A stretch of DNA of 64,000 nt from NCBI RefSeq assembly GCF_000023785.1, contig NC_012982.1, forward strand, positions 2,914,001-2,978,000, written 5' to 3'. This document shows, in pieces, positions 54,007 to 63,551 of the stretch. Each line of letters begins with the position of its first letter. Position 1 is the stretch's first letter. A program made the translations under genes and the position numbers. The notes under the pieces are model-generated. The model was given only the letters and a program-made list of their open reading frames with translations, was not told where the DNA came from and did not search any database. Source of the DNA: Hirschia baltica ATCC 49814 (GTDB lineage Bacteria; Pseudomonadota; Alphaproteobacteria; Caulobacterales; Hyphomonadaceae).

Positions 54007-54519
54007 ATGAGTATGGCCTTCAAATTAGAGAAATTGTATCGTGACAATTTCCAGACCCTTGTGGCGTTCGCACGGTCTAAAGGTTGCCTTCCAGATGTCG
54101 CTGAAGAAATTGTTCAGGATGCATTTACACGGCTCAATAAATACGAGGCCTTTGATGAAATTGAAAATGAAATCGCATTTTTGCGCACCATTATCGTCAA
54201 TATAATACGGGACAGATTCCGACGCCACAAAATAACGCCTGTTTTAATTGACTATGAAGACCTAAATGACGAACTTAAAAGCGATGCACCTGGCCCTGAA
54301 GCCTCACACATGAGCAAAACACTTCTGCGTCAGACTATGGACGATATCAACGAATTACCCGAGGTTACAAAGCATATATTTACAGCCTACCGCATACAAG
54401 AAAAAACCTACCAGCAGATTTCGCAAGAAAATAATATTTCAATATCAATTGTCAGACGACACCTTAGAGATGCAATTGTGCATCTAACGCAGAGACGTGA
54501 GCGCCGTGAGCAGAATTAA
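54007..54519 (+). CDS. ECF RNA polymerase sigma factor, FecI type
   Basis: A 170-residue ECF sigma factor: region 2 (about 1-70: LYRDNFQTLVAFARSKG, AEEIVQDAFTRL, FLRTIIVNIIRDRFRR) and region 4 (about 110-165: LPEVTKHIFTAYRIQEKTYQQISQ, followed by a helix-turn-helix). ATG 54007 matches the family's short N-terminus; an earlier in-frame ATG at 53989 also exists. It is co-oriented with the STN receptor and overlaps the FecR gene by 23 bases, the standard FecI-FecR-FecA signalling set. Confidence 0.9.
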   Translation: MSMAFKLEKLYRDNFQTLVAFARSKGCLPDVAEEIVQDAFTRLNKYEAFDEIENEIAFLRTIIVNIIRDRFRRHKITPVLIDYEDLNDELKSDAPGPEASHMSKTLLRQTMDDINELPEVTKHIFTAYRIQEKTYQQISQENNISISIVRRHLRDAIVHLTQRRERREQN

Positions 54520-55498
54520 CGAGCCAGAAAACCTTGAAAGCCTCGCATTCGACGAGGCCGCAGATTGGTTGCTCAAAATAGAAGCCGACCCATCAATTGG
54601 TGTGAGTGACATTTTCGAAAAATGGCTGATGGCTAGTCCTGCAAACCTGAATGCTTACAACAAAGTTCAAGAGACATGAGAAGCAACAGCCTCACTTCAT
54701 AAAGCATCTGATATACAAGACCTGATCCAACCGATCGCAGCAAATGAGAATACGAAACCGGCTCCGACACGTCGTGGCTTACTCCTTGGAAGTATTGCGG
54801 GACTGGCAGCTTGTCTGGTAGCTAGTGCAATTGTATTTAACGCTTCCACACAAACAGAAATTACCCAGACCTACCAATCAGATATAGGCCAAATTGCTCA
54901 CTTCACACTGCCTGATAACACCATACTTACACTGGATTCAGATAGTTCTGTTGTTATAAACCAGAATAATAGTGAGCGCCGGATCACACTAAATCATGGC
55001 CGTCTTTTTGTTGATGTAAGTCACGACAAAAACCGTCCATTCATTGTTGAAGCATCTGAAACAACATTCACGGCACTCGGCACATCTTATAGTGTTTTCA
55101 AAAATTTAGATCAAACTTCTCTTGAGGTTTATGATGGCGTTGTACGCTTTCAACAAGGCACGCAAACGCCCCTCACCGCAAAAGCGGGAATGGGCATTCA
55201 ATCCCAAAATCAGGGCGCACCTCGCATTTATCAGATCAACGCATTGGCAAATAAAAAACCCATGTGGACGGAAGATCGCGTGACATTTGACAATATTGCC
55301 TTGTCATCGGCAATTTCTGTTTTTTCTCGCTACACATCTAAAAATATAGAAATTGCTGAGCCTGATTTGCGTGATCACAAAATCAGTGGTGCATTCGCAC
55401 TGACCGACCTCCCATCTTTTATCCAAAGTGTAGAGCTGATCACCAAATCGCAAGCTATCGAAACAGATGACAACATTACGATTACAAGCAAAAACTGA
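54497..55498 (+). pseudogene. FecR family anti-sigma factor interrupted by an in-frame TGA
   Basis: A single reading frame of 333 sense-length codons encodes a complete FecR: N-terminal anti-sigma domain (1-75), one membrane segment (about 97-115, RRGLLLGSIAGLAACLVASA), the FecR domain (about 130-230: FTLPDNTILTLDSDSSV, HGRLFVDVSHDKNRPFIVEA, FTALGTSYSV) and a C-terminal STN-like domain. Codon 61 (54677-54679) is TGA, just where family members have a conserved Trp, so TGG to TGA is the obvious change. No frameshift is needed. A restart inside the frame (for example GTG or ATG after 55187) would give only the periplasmic tail. Loss would leave the sigma factor unregulated or unsupported. Confidence 0.88.
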
Positions 55499-55538
55499 GA
55501 CAAGTCTGATTAGCAAGTAAGGGAAAACGTGTACGCGC

Positions 55539-56036
55539 TTAAATATTTGCCTCTGCTGAAATTTTGCGCATGATATTCGCGCTAATTTCTTCGGGAGATG
55601 CATCTATATCCACGCATATTGCACCTTCAGGTAAATCAAATGCCTGCAATTGTGAATCCAGCATGTCATCCTTGAAGAAATGTCCTTTACGCGCACGCAA
55701 ACGCTCTAGCAATAATGCACGGCTTCCTTGCAAACAGACAAAACAAACCTCAGCTTTAATGTGCTGATTTAACCAATTTCGAACAACATCATTTAGAGCA
55801 GAACAAGAGGCCACGCTGTGGCCATCAATTGTATTGATTTCACCCGCCAATTGTTCAATCCAAGCGCGACGGTCGTCATTGGTCAATGCTTGTCCAGATG
55901 ACATTTTATCGACATTCTCTCGAGGATGAAAATCATCTCCTTCTACAAAAGGGACGTCCAATTGCTCTGCTATCAAAGCCCCTATTGTGGATTTTCCTGC
56001 TCCTGAAACACCCATAATAATGTACGCTTTGTTCAT
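55539..56036 (-). CDS. gntK: Gluconokinase
   Basis: A 165-residue P-loop kinase from ATG 56036 (MNKAYIIMGVSGAGKST, Walker A at 9-17), with VEGDDFHPRENVDKMSSGQALTNDDRRAWI, the block of GntK enzymes that phosphorylate D-gluconate to 6-phosphogluconate. An in-frame ATG at 56048 would add four residues. It is divergent from the aldolase-kinase pair with about 230 bases between. Confidence 0.92.
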   Translation of the reverse strand: MNKAYIIMGVSGAGKSTIGALIAEQLDVPFVEGDDFHPRENVDKMSSGQALTNDDRRAWIEQLAGEINTIDGHSVASCSALNDVVRNWLNQHIKAEVCFVCLQGSRALLLERLRARKGHFFKDDMLDSQLQAFDLPEGAICVDIDASPEEISANIMRKISAEANI

Positions 56037-56263
56037 TTGATCATCCATCAATAACAGCAAGAATGCCCTCACCTCCAACTACAGATATCACCTAAACCAG
56101 CCGCATCAACACCCAATTTTTATCCATCTTTAATCACGCGGAAATGGTGAATATCGTAAGGGAAACGCAACGATGACTAGCAAGCACTATCCATAGATGG
56201 CACTTGGGGTTAAAGAGATGAAATCACCGATGACAACACAGTGCCTCCCAAGAAGCAAAAATC

Positions 56264-56899
56264 ATGAGACAGACTTTAAAAGATATTTTTGCAGATACCC
56301 CGATCATTTCTATTTTAAGGGGCATCACACCTGAAGAAGCACTTGAAATTGGCTCAACGATACTGGATGCAGACATTCCCGTTTTAGAAGTCACAATGAA
56401 TTCTCCTCGACCGCTTGAAGCCATTAAAATACTGACTGAGAAATATGGCACATCAAAGCTGATAGGCGGCGGTACAGTGACCTCTGTTCAACAAGTCAGG
56501 GACATACACGCCGTTGGAGGCCGCATTATTGTATCCCCCAACACAAATACAGATGTCATTGAAGAAACAAAACGTTTGGGTATGTTCTCAGTTCCAGGAT
56601 GTTTCACACCTTCAGAAGCATTTGAAGCTTATTATGCAGGCGCGGATATCTTAAAAACCTTTCCATGCGAACTCATCGGCACCGCCGGTATCAAAGCCTT
56701 GCGTGCCATCCTTCCTGAAGACGCCCTTCTTGCGGCTGTTGGCGGCATTAACGCTGGAAACTTGGCAGACTTTGTGAAAGTCGGTACGAATGGATTTGGA
56801 GTTGGTTCCGCAATCTACACATCGGACAAATCAATAGCAGACATTAAGGCTGGTACAGTAGAGATGGTTTCTTCTGTTCGCGCCGCTTTTCAACATTGA
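56264..56899 (+). CDS. 2-dehydro-3-deoxy-6-phosphogalactonate/gluconate aldolase
   Basis: A 211-residue class I aldolase of the KDPG/KDPGal family. Lys131 in ILKTFP is the Schiff-base lysine and Glu42 in LEVTMNSP the general acid/base; SILRGI at 16-21 is conserved. The NSP after Glu42, PGCFTPSEAF, and the C-terminal GFGVGSAIY resemble DgoA (KDPGal aldolase) more than Eda. It cleaves the phosphorylated keto-deoxy acid to pyruvate and glyceraldehyde-3-phosphate. The kinase gene that makes its substrate follows 22 bases later. Confidence 0.87.
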   Translation: MRQTLKDIFADTPIISILRGITPEEALEIGSTILDADIPVLEVTMNSPRPLEAIKILTEKYGTSKLIGGGTVTSVQQVRDIHAVGGRIIVSPNTNTDVIEETKRLGMFSVPGCFTPSEAFEAYYAGADILKTFPCELIGTAGIKALRAILPEDALLAAVGGINAGNLADFVKVGTNGFGVGSAIYTSDKSIADIKAGTVEMVSSVRAAFQH

Positions 56900-56921
56900 A
56901 GAAAAACTAGGGATAAAAAAA

Positions 56922-57935
56922 TTGGCACGTATTGTATGTTTTGGCGAAATGCTCCTCCGGCTCAGCTCACCCGCGCGCGAGCGCCTTTTTCAATCAGATA
57001 AGCTCGACACAAATTTCGTCGGGGCGGAAGCCAATGTCGGTGTCACACTTTCCCGCATGGGAAATGATGTTTCAATGGTGACTGTTTTGCCAGACAATGC
57101 AATTGGTGATGCGTGCTGCGATACCCTTCACAAGCACGCAGTCGAAACTAAAAACATCGTCCGCCAAGGTGAGCGAATGGCGATCTATTTTCTGGAAACT
57201 GGTGCGATGATCCGCCCCTCTGCCATTACTTATGATCGTAAATATTCCGCATTCTCTCAAGCCAAAGGCGATATTTTTAATTGGAACGAAATTCTTAAAG
57301 GCGCAGACTGGTTACACCTTTCAGGCATCACACTCGCGGTGAGCGAAGGCGCACAAAAAGCAAGTCTAGCAGCTGCGCAAGCCGCTCGAAAACTTGGTGT
57401 TAAAATTTCATTCGATTGCAATTATCGCCCCTCTCTTTGGACCGGACGAGAAGCTGAAGGCATAAAAATCATCAAAGACGTTGCAGCACATGCTGACTTA
57501 ATTTTTGGTGGCGATAAAGACGTTCAGCTATTATTTGGTATTTCACGCAATGCTGAAAACCCAACTGTTAGCTTCCAAGCTGCGGCACAGGAATTCTTCA
57601 AACACTGTAAACACGTCTCACATATTTGTAGCACAAACCGCACAGTTATTAGTGCTGACTCTAACACTTTAGCTGGTTTTATTGCGTCCAGAGATGGCTT
57701 CGCCCAGACAAAATCATGGGATTTATTCAACATTGTCGACCGTATAGGTGGTGGTGATGCATTTGCGGGTGGCGCACTTCACAAGCTCGCATCAGGTGCA
57801 CCGCTTCAGGACATCATAGATTTTGCTGTCGCCACCTCAGCCGTCAAACACACAATTCCTGGAGATTTCAACATCACAACTGAAGCTGAAGTCTCGGCTA
57901 TGCTGTCCAGCTCCGGCGGTGATGTAAAACGCTAA
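56922..57935 (+). CDS. kdgK: PfkB family 2-keto-3-deoxy-gluconate/galactonate kinase
   Basis: A 337-residue ribokinase-family sugar kinase. TTG 56922 with AGGGAT ahead is the only plausible start (MARIVCFGEMLLRLS). GAEANVGVTLSRMG is the N-terminal substrate-binding block and DRIGGGDAFAGGAL the C-terminal signature with catalytic Asp279. By pairing with the aldolase it should phosphorylate KDG or KDGal. No matching dehydratase lies nearby in the window. Confidence 0.87.
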   Translation: MARIVCFGEMLLRLSSPARERLFQSDKLDTNFVGAEANVGVTLSRMGNDVSMVTVLPDNAIGDACCDTLHKHAVETKNIVRQGERMAIYFLETGAMIRPSAITYDRKYSAFSQAKGDIFNWNEILKGADWLHLSGITLAVSEGAQKASLAAAQAARKLGVKISFDCNYRPSLWTGREAEGIKIIKDVAAHADLIFGGDKDVQLLFGISRNAENPTVSFQAAAQEFFKHCKHVSHICSTNRTVISADSNTLAGFIASRDGFAQTKSWDLFNIVDRIGGGDAFAGGALHKLASGAPLQDIIDFAVATSAVKHTIPGDFNITTEAEVSAMLSSSGGDVKR

Positions 57936-58417
57936 TAAGGTACAGATCGTTTTATCTTTAGCTTTTAACTAATCGGCCTTGCGCAAATGCGCAGGGTCGA
58001 ATGATGCCGCACTGCTCGCGTAATCTTGAAAATTTCTAAGAAACCGCTTTGAGCTTATTAGCGCAGACTTACATCTTAAGAAGCACGACCTTTGAATGAC
58101 ATGTCGTCAATTCTCGTTCTTCTGAATGTGCTGTTGCATCCTCTTCTACGATCAGCCACACACCCTCAAAATAAATAAGTATATGTAATTACAAAGATTT
58201 ATTTTTGTTCAAACAGATTTCTGCGCGTGGGTAAGTCAAATACCCCATGGAGAAATATACGCCCCTACTTAACATAAAATCAGATTGATAGTTCAGATCT
58301 CAAATTCGGGGAAATGTCTAAATTTATCAATTACGTGCCTAAGCAAACCGCCGATAGAGCGTGCGCGAATACTTTATAGGGAAAGGATTTACTGTTGCAA
58401 ACCAGAGGGGATTCCAA
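57936..58417. other. Intergenic region before the last TonB receptor
   Basis: 482 bases without a supported gene. A GC-rich 8-bp hairpin (57977-57984 with 57989-57996, loop AAAT) 40 bases after the kdgK stop may be a terminator, although no T-run follows. The remainder is A+T-rich and presumably contains the receptor promoter; no clear operator was found. Confidence 0.4.
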
Positions 58418-60823
58418 ATGAAACAGTGCTCAATTCTACGTACGATGCTGATGTCAGCCACGACAATCGGTACAGTTGGTTCACTCAGCGCATATGCTGA
58501 GCAAGCAACAACTTTAGCAGCAGCAAATGTCGCAGCTGAAGCAGAAGCTGACCTTACACAAGACGTTATCATAGTCACAGGAACGCGCCGCGCTCTTTCC
58601 ATTCAAGATGTTCCCATCAACATTACGGCTCTATCAGGCGAAGACATCGCCAAAGAACGCATTGATGACATCCGTGATCTTGCAGCATTCACTCCCGGTT
58701 TAGCCGTCCTAGATACAGGTCCACGAAGTTCGGGGTCCATCATTCTTCGCGGACTAGGTGCAGATGACACAGGAAGCTTTGGAAGCAATGCTGACAACGC
58801 ATTGGCCACTTACCTTGGTGAAGTACCACTCTACCTCGACTTCAAACTCATCGACATTGAACGTGTTGAAACGCTTCTGGGTCCACAAGGAACTCTCTAT
58901 GGTCTGGGAACGCTCGCAGGAGCTATTCGCTACATCCCCGAACGTCCGAATGCAGAATCAATTGAAGGCTATGCTCACTTTAGAACAGCCTATACCGAAC
59001 ACTCTGATGATTTGAGTTTTGTTGGGGATGGAGCGATCAACATTCCGATCATTGAAGACAAGCTAGCATTTAGAACCACGCTTGGAATTTACGACGAAGC
59101 GGGTTTCATAGACTATACAAGACTACTAAAAGAGCCTGGCGTTTCTCTTCCACAACAATTTGGCGCTGATTACAGCTTGGGATCAGCTGAATTCATTGAA
59201 GAAAATACACGCGTCGATCAAGACGTAAACTACGAAAAAACGATAACATCTCGAAACCAACTTGGTTTTTACCCTACAGAATGGTTGGATTTAAACCTAA
59301 CTTACGCCTATCAAAAAACTGAAACAGGTGGTCGCCAAGCTGTGGGTGACCCTATCTTTGGGCTAGGTGACTATGATGCACCATGGCGCTATTTGGAACC
59401 ATCCGAACGCGAGTCTCAGCTTTTTGCGCTTGAAGCAAATGTAGAAGTTGGATCATTTGCAAAAATGGTTGCAACAATTGCCCGCACAGAAGCAACAGTC
59501 GACAGCTCAGCCGATGTCACAGACCTTTTGCTGGACCTAGATTATGACTATGAATTGTTCCCAGCATTTTCTGGTTACACAGATTCAGACCAAGAGCGTG
59601 AACAGCTAAACGCAGAAGTGCGTTTTGTATCTGACCATGGCGGCCCAATCAGCTGGGTTATCGGTGGTTTCTACAATGAGTTAAAGCTGGACTCGACCTA
59701 TTTTGAAATTTTGCCCGGCTACCCAGAATGGGCAGGTTTCGAACGTCCAGATGAAATTGAATATGCATCTTTCGTTGACAGTACAACAGAAGAAGTGGCC
59801 GCATTTGGTGAAGCAACATACCAAATTACAGATAAGTTCCAGATAACTGCTGGTGCACGTTATTTTGAATACACAGCTGAAGTTGAAGGTGGGCAAGCGC
59901 TCCCATTCTTCCAAGACTATCCCGAGATCAACTTCCGCAGTCGCGCAGGTGATACATCTGATGATGGTGTGGTGTGGAAATTCAACTCTTCCTACAACAT
60001 AACAGATGATGTCATGGTTTATGGGACATATTCAAAAGGATACCGTATCGGTGGTGTGAACCGTGTTGCACCATGTGTGCTACCGCTTCCAGCTGGTCAG
60101 AATCTATGTGCCCTGCCAGATGAACTTTCTTATGGTCCAGATGAAACCATCAACAAAGAACTTGGTATAAGAACAACCACTTTTGATGGTAAACTCATTT
60201 TCAACATGGCAGTATTCCAAATTGACTGGGAAGGCATTCAGCTAGCTGGTCAAACGGTGAATGGTGCGATCGGTATCACGGTGAACGGTGCAGAAGCTCT
60301 TTCAGAAGGATTTGAGATGTCCTTCAAAGCAGAGCCAATAGACCACCTCGTATTCACGGGAAGCTTTGGATACACAGATGCAACTCTAACTGCTGATGTC
60401 CCAGGCCTCTTGCAAGACCGTCCAAATGGTAAAGTCGATGTTCTCGCAGGTGACCGTCTACCCGGTTCACCAAAAGAATCTGGTGCGCTTGGTGTTTCTT
60501 ACATGGTGCCATTGGAAAGCGGCGCTGACATATCCATGCGTTGGACAGCAGCCTATACTGGTGATGTTCTTACACGTGTGGGAGCCCGTGCGTTTGGTGA
60601 AACTCTACCAGCATACACAACCCACAATGCTGCGATCACTTATGATAAGGATGCTTGGTCATTCTCTCTATTCGCTAGCAACCTATTCGACGAATACGCA
60701 ATCACATCGGTTGGAAACGACCTCAGCCGAACATTCATCAATGATGATGTGGCATCGCGCTATTACGCACGCAATGTGCTGACACCGCGTAGGATTGGTC
60801 TCGAAACAAAATACAGATTCTAA
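58418..60823 (+). CDS. TonB-dependent receptor
   Basis: A receptor of about 801 residues. ATG 58418, with AGAGGGG 8 bases ahead and a following signal peptide (MKQCSILRTMLMSATTIGTV, cleavage near SAYAEQ), is preferred to a start 57 bases earlier. TonB box-like DVIIVTGTRR, a plug (VPINITALSGEDIA, SGSIILRGLGADD, VETLLGPQGTLYGLGTLAGAIRYI) and a barrel ending LETKYRF follow. It may be co-regulated with the KDG kinase-aldolase pair 480 bases upstream, suggesting a sugar or sugar-acid oligomer ligand, but this is only positional. Confidence 0.9.
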   Translation: MKQCSILRTMLMSATTIGTVGSLSAYAEQATTLAAANVAAEAEADLTQDVIIVTGTRRALSIQDVPINITALSGEDIAKERIDDIRDLAAFTPGLAVLDTGPRSSGSIILRGLGADDTGSFGSNADNALATYLGEVPLYLDFKLIDIERVETLLGPQGTLYGLGTLAGAIRYIPERPNAESIEGYAHFRTAYTEHSDDLSFVGDGAINIPIIEDKLAFRTTLGIYDEAGFIDYTRLLKEPGVSLPQQFGADYSLGSAEFIEENTRVDQDVNYEKTITSRNQLGFYPTEWLDLNLTYAYQKTETGGRQAVGDPIFGLGDYDAPWRYLEPSERESQLFALEANVEVGSFAKMVATIARTEATVDSSADVTDLLLDLDYDYELFPAFSGYTDSDQEREQLNAEVRFVSDHGGPISWVIGGFYNELKLDSTYFEILPGYPEWAGFERPDEIEYASFVDSTTEEVAAFGEATYQITDKFQITAGARYFEYTAEVEGGQALPFFQDYPEINFRSRAGDTSDDGVVWKFNSSYNITDDVMVYGTYSKGYRIGGVNRVAPCVLPLPAGQNLCALPDELSYGPDETINKELGIRTTTFDGKLIFNMAVFQIDWEGIQLAGQTVNGAIGITVNGAEALSEGFEMSFKAEPIDHLVFTGSFGYTDATLTADVPGLLQDRPNGKVDVLAGDRLPGSPKESGALGVSYMVPLESGADISMRWTAAYTGDVLTRVGARAFGETLPAYTTHNAAITYDKDAWSFSLFASNLFDEYAITSVGNDLSRTFINDDVASRYYARNVLTPRRIGLETKYRF

Positions 60824-60851
60824 TCAGCACCCTTCCTGATTAGAAATGTGC

Positions 60852-60883
60852 GAAAGGCCGTTGTTGAAAAACATCGGCCTTTC
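60852..60883. terminator. Bidirectional terminator between convergent genes
   Basis: A 9-bp stem (GAAAGGCCG 60852-60860 with CGGCCTTTC 60875-60883), extended by a 4-bp inner stem after one mismatch and closed by a GAAA tetraloop, between the TonB receptor and the convergent sulfotransferase gene. Confidence 0.85.
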
Positions 60884-60942
60884 TGATTCAAACGAAAATA
60901 AAAACAAGCCAAGCTCGCGCCCAATTTAACCCGACACAGCGA

Positions 60943-62520
60943 TTAAATAGAAATCCCATTTACTGATAAATAAGAGATCACCTCTTGCAGCTGATCTTCA
61001 TAAGCACGCCACTTCCCCACCGATTTTTGATGTATTGGCTCTCTCACCTGCAAAGCGCTTGGCGTTGCCATAGCCTGCGTCTGCTGATGAAAATTCAAAC
61101 ACTCTTCTGCCCAACTCAATCCACAAAACGCAAGCAATTTACGTGTTTCAGATTCTTGATTGCCGGTAAGCTCTTGATAATCCAATTGCAAAATCTGATC
61201 TGGGTATTTTTCCTGCCAAAACCCCATCAATCGATCAAAAATGACATAATATCGCGCTGTATTCATCAAATCATATGAGTATCCATAATAACTAGATGTT
61301 GTCGCAAACAGATTTTTGTAATTACTCCAAACCGTATCCATAGGGTGGCGACGCAGGCACACGATTCTAGCTTTGGGCAATGCCTTGGCGATAAAGCCCG
61401 CATAGAGAAAATTCATCGGCAGTTTATCCACTAAAACTGCATTTCCTTTTGCGCCACTAAATTGTTTTGAATGCTTCAGGTATAAAGCACCTATATCATG
61501 AGCATTTGCTTTTCCCGCTTGCAATATTGTGTCTCTGTCCAAGATCAAACGCGATGTCGTCTGGCTTGCCCGCTTCACAGCAATTGGCATAGATTGTAAC
61601 TCGCCCAGTGAATTTGCATCTGGATGCGCTGATAATATGCGGTCAACCAACGACGTTCCCGTTCTTGGCATACCAACGATAAAAACAGGTGTGTCTTCAT
61701 GTCGGGCCTGAGTCGATAAATAGGCTTTATCTGCAAAGCACTGCTTTATCACATTTGCATTTTTTTCATCCGTTTCAACATCAAATTTCAATCTCTGTGT
61801 ATGCAGTGTATTTGCTGTATTAAGATGATTAAATGCTTTTTCAAATTCACTTAAGTCTTCATACTCCTTGGCGGCAGCATAATGAATGCGAAGCTTTTCA
61901 ATTGGATCCACAACAGATGCTATTGCCGCTTCAATCTGCTTGATGTGGTTGGAATTTGGTGTCTGACGCTTTAACGCTGCTAGCCCCAAGTGAGATTTAC
62001 CATGACAAGGGTTACGCTTCAGAATTTCCTCATATTGATAGCCTGCTTCTTCCGTCTTTCCAAAGAAGCCATAAGTGGCAACGAGATTAAACCTAAAATC
62101 AACATTGTTTGGATTTAACGCAACTGCCTTTTCAAACACTTTCTGAGCGGCTTCATGATCACCTAAACGCGCAAACACACATCCAATTGTATCTAGTGTC
62201 AGCGCATCATCTTTAACATTTTGGGCCGCAATACGTGCGTAATTTTCTGCTTCGCCTTCTTCGCGCAACATTAAAAGAATGCGTGAAAGATGCGCGTTGT
62301 ATTCAGCATTCTTCGGCGATTTTTGTACGGCATCACGTAGGAAAACCAGTGCTTTTTTGTGCTGGCGCGCCTCTACCAACACAATCCCTTTTAAGAAACA
62401 CGCTTCGCTATTTTCAGGTTCTGATGCCAGTACCTTATCGATGTAGGACGCACATTCGACCAATTGACCTTTTTTAACAGCTTGCCGGGCCGCCTTCAAA
62501 TGCTGTGCGTTTAAATCCAT
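60943..62520 (-). CDS. TPR-sulfotransferase fusion protein
   Basis: A protein of about 525 residues from ATG 62520 (a TTG two codons earlier is also open). The N-terminal half has four to five TPR repeats (about 5-190, for example DDALTLDTIGCVFARLGDHE), followed by a sulfotransferase domain from about 278. VGMPRTGTS holds the PAPS 5'-phosphosulfate loop and LRRHPMDTVWSNY the 3'-phosphate site. It transfers sulfate from PAPS to an unknown acceptor, possibly a polysaccharide, protein or small molecule. It is the last gene of a HupE-sulfotransferase run. Confidence 0.87.
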   Translation of the reverse strand: MDLNAQHLKAARQAVKKGQLVECASYIDKVLASEPENSEACFLKGIVLVEARQHKKALVFLRDAVQKSPKNAEYNAHLSRILLMLREEGEAENYARIAAQNVKDDALTLDTIGCVFARLGDHEAAQKVFEKAVALNPNNVDFRFNLVATYGFFGKTEEAGYQYEEILKRNPCHGKSHLGLAALKRQTPNSNHIKQIEAAIASVVDPIEKLRIHYAAAKEYEDLSEFEKAFNHLNTANTLHTQRLKFDVETDEKNANVIKQCFADKAYLSTQARHEDTPVFIVGMPRTGTSLVDRILSAHPDANSLGELQSMPIAVKRASQTTSRLILDRDTILQAGKANAHDIGALYLKHSKQFSGAKGNAVLVDKLPMNFLYAGFIAKALPKARIVCLRRHPMDTVWSNYKNLFATTSSYYGYSYDLMNTARYYVIFDRLMGFWQEKYPDQILQLDYQELTGNQESETRKLLAFCGLSWAEECLNFHQQTQAMATPSALQVREPIHQKSVGKWRAYEDQLQEVISYLSVNGISI

Positions 62521-62549
62521 TTCCAAGCATTTCCGTTTTTGTGAACCGA

Positions 62550-63551
62550 TTAAATGTCAGCAAAACCAACAACACGCTCAATCATCCAGTAACTACCAAT
62601 AATCCCAACACCATATAAACAAGCTATACGCGCAGATCCGGCTGCACCTATACGGCGAAGAACAAAGAAAATAGATACAACCATGATTACGAAAATGAGT
62701 TGACCTAATTCCACGCCAAGATTGAAGAATATCAATGCTGGCCATTTCTCGTGCGGCGGCACACCAAATTCGCCCAAAGCGCTCGCAAACCCCAAGCCAT
62801 GCAAAAGACCAAAAGCTGCAATCAGCACCCCAAACTTAAAGATTGATTGTTCTTGCTGTGATGATTTTACCAATGCTTCACGCGCCACAAATGCAATAGA
62901 AAGTGCAATGACTGCCTCAACAGGTGGTATAGATACTTGCACGACATTGAAAAATGACAGCCCCAAAGAGATAGAATGTCCTAGCGTAAATGTGCTTACA
63001 AGCGCGATTAAATGACGTCCATTGGAAATCAGGCATAAACACAACACAAACGCCAAATGATCCCAACCACCCGCGATGTGAAGCGCGCCTTGCCAAAGGA
63101 AATCTTTCATCACCTCAAGTAAAGGCCGTTTAGCTGGCGCTTCACCATCCAACGGTATTGCGATTACCGACTGCTCTCCGATCAAGCTGATAATTTGGTG
63201 CTTCCCACCTAAAAAACTATCAAGGCGCGCACCATCCAACGCCCATGGCGCTGTGAGCAGATCCCCCACACTTAAAGCCTTATCACAAGCGAATGTGTAG
63301 ACTAAATGCGTTCTACGCCCAATTATATTGCTTGTTACCGAAATCTCTTTACAAAAATCTGGATAAATAATTTTTTCTGATGCAGCTAAATTCGTCGCAA
63401 CTTCCGCCGAAAAAACATAAGTCAATTCTGCTTCATCATGCGCAATTTCAAACTCAGCAGATTTGAAAATATCCGCCGATGCAGGTTGCACGATAAGGCA
63501 AAGCAAAAACGCGCAAATGCCGAAAATTTTAATCTTCAATTTCGACATCAT
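62550..63551 (-). CDS. HupE/UreJ family membrane protein
   Basis: A 333-residue protein: signal peptide (about 1-27, cleavage near ASADIF), an extracytoplasmic beta-rich N-terminal part (about 28-145), then six or more membrane segments with HIAGGWDHLAFVL, TLGHSISLGLSFF and LLHGLGFASAL, the histidine-rich motifs of the HupE/UreJ group linked with nickel or cobalt handling. It overlaps the preceding isomerase gene by 23 bases, so the two are probably co-transcribed. No metalloenzyme genes lie in the window to indicate a metal. Confidence 0.87.
   Translation of the reverse strand: MMSKLKIKIFGICAFLLCLIVQPASADIFKSAEFEIAHDEAELTYVFSAEVATNLAASEKIIYPDFCKEISVTSNIIGRRTHLVYTFACDKALSVGDLLTAPWALDGARLDSFLGGKHQIISLIGEQSVIAIPLDGEAPAKRPLLEVMKDFLWQGALHIAGGWDHLAFVLCLCLISNGRHLIALVSTFTLGHSISLGLSFFNVVQVSIPPVEAVIALSIAFVAREALVKSSQQEQSIFKFGVLIAAFGLLHGLGFASALGEFGVPPHEKWPALIFFNLGVELGQLIFVIMVVSIFFVLRRIGAAGSARIACLYGVGIIGSYWMIERVVGFADI

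Noticed and set aside
55187-55498. Separate 102-codon gene at the end of the FecR region
   Set aside because: It is in the same frame as, and continuous with, the interrupted FecR; it is its C-terminal domain, not an independent gene.
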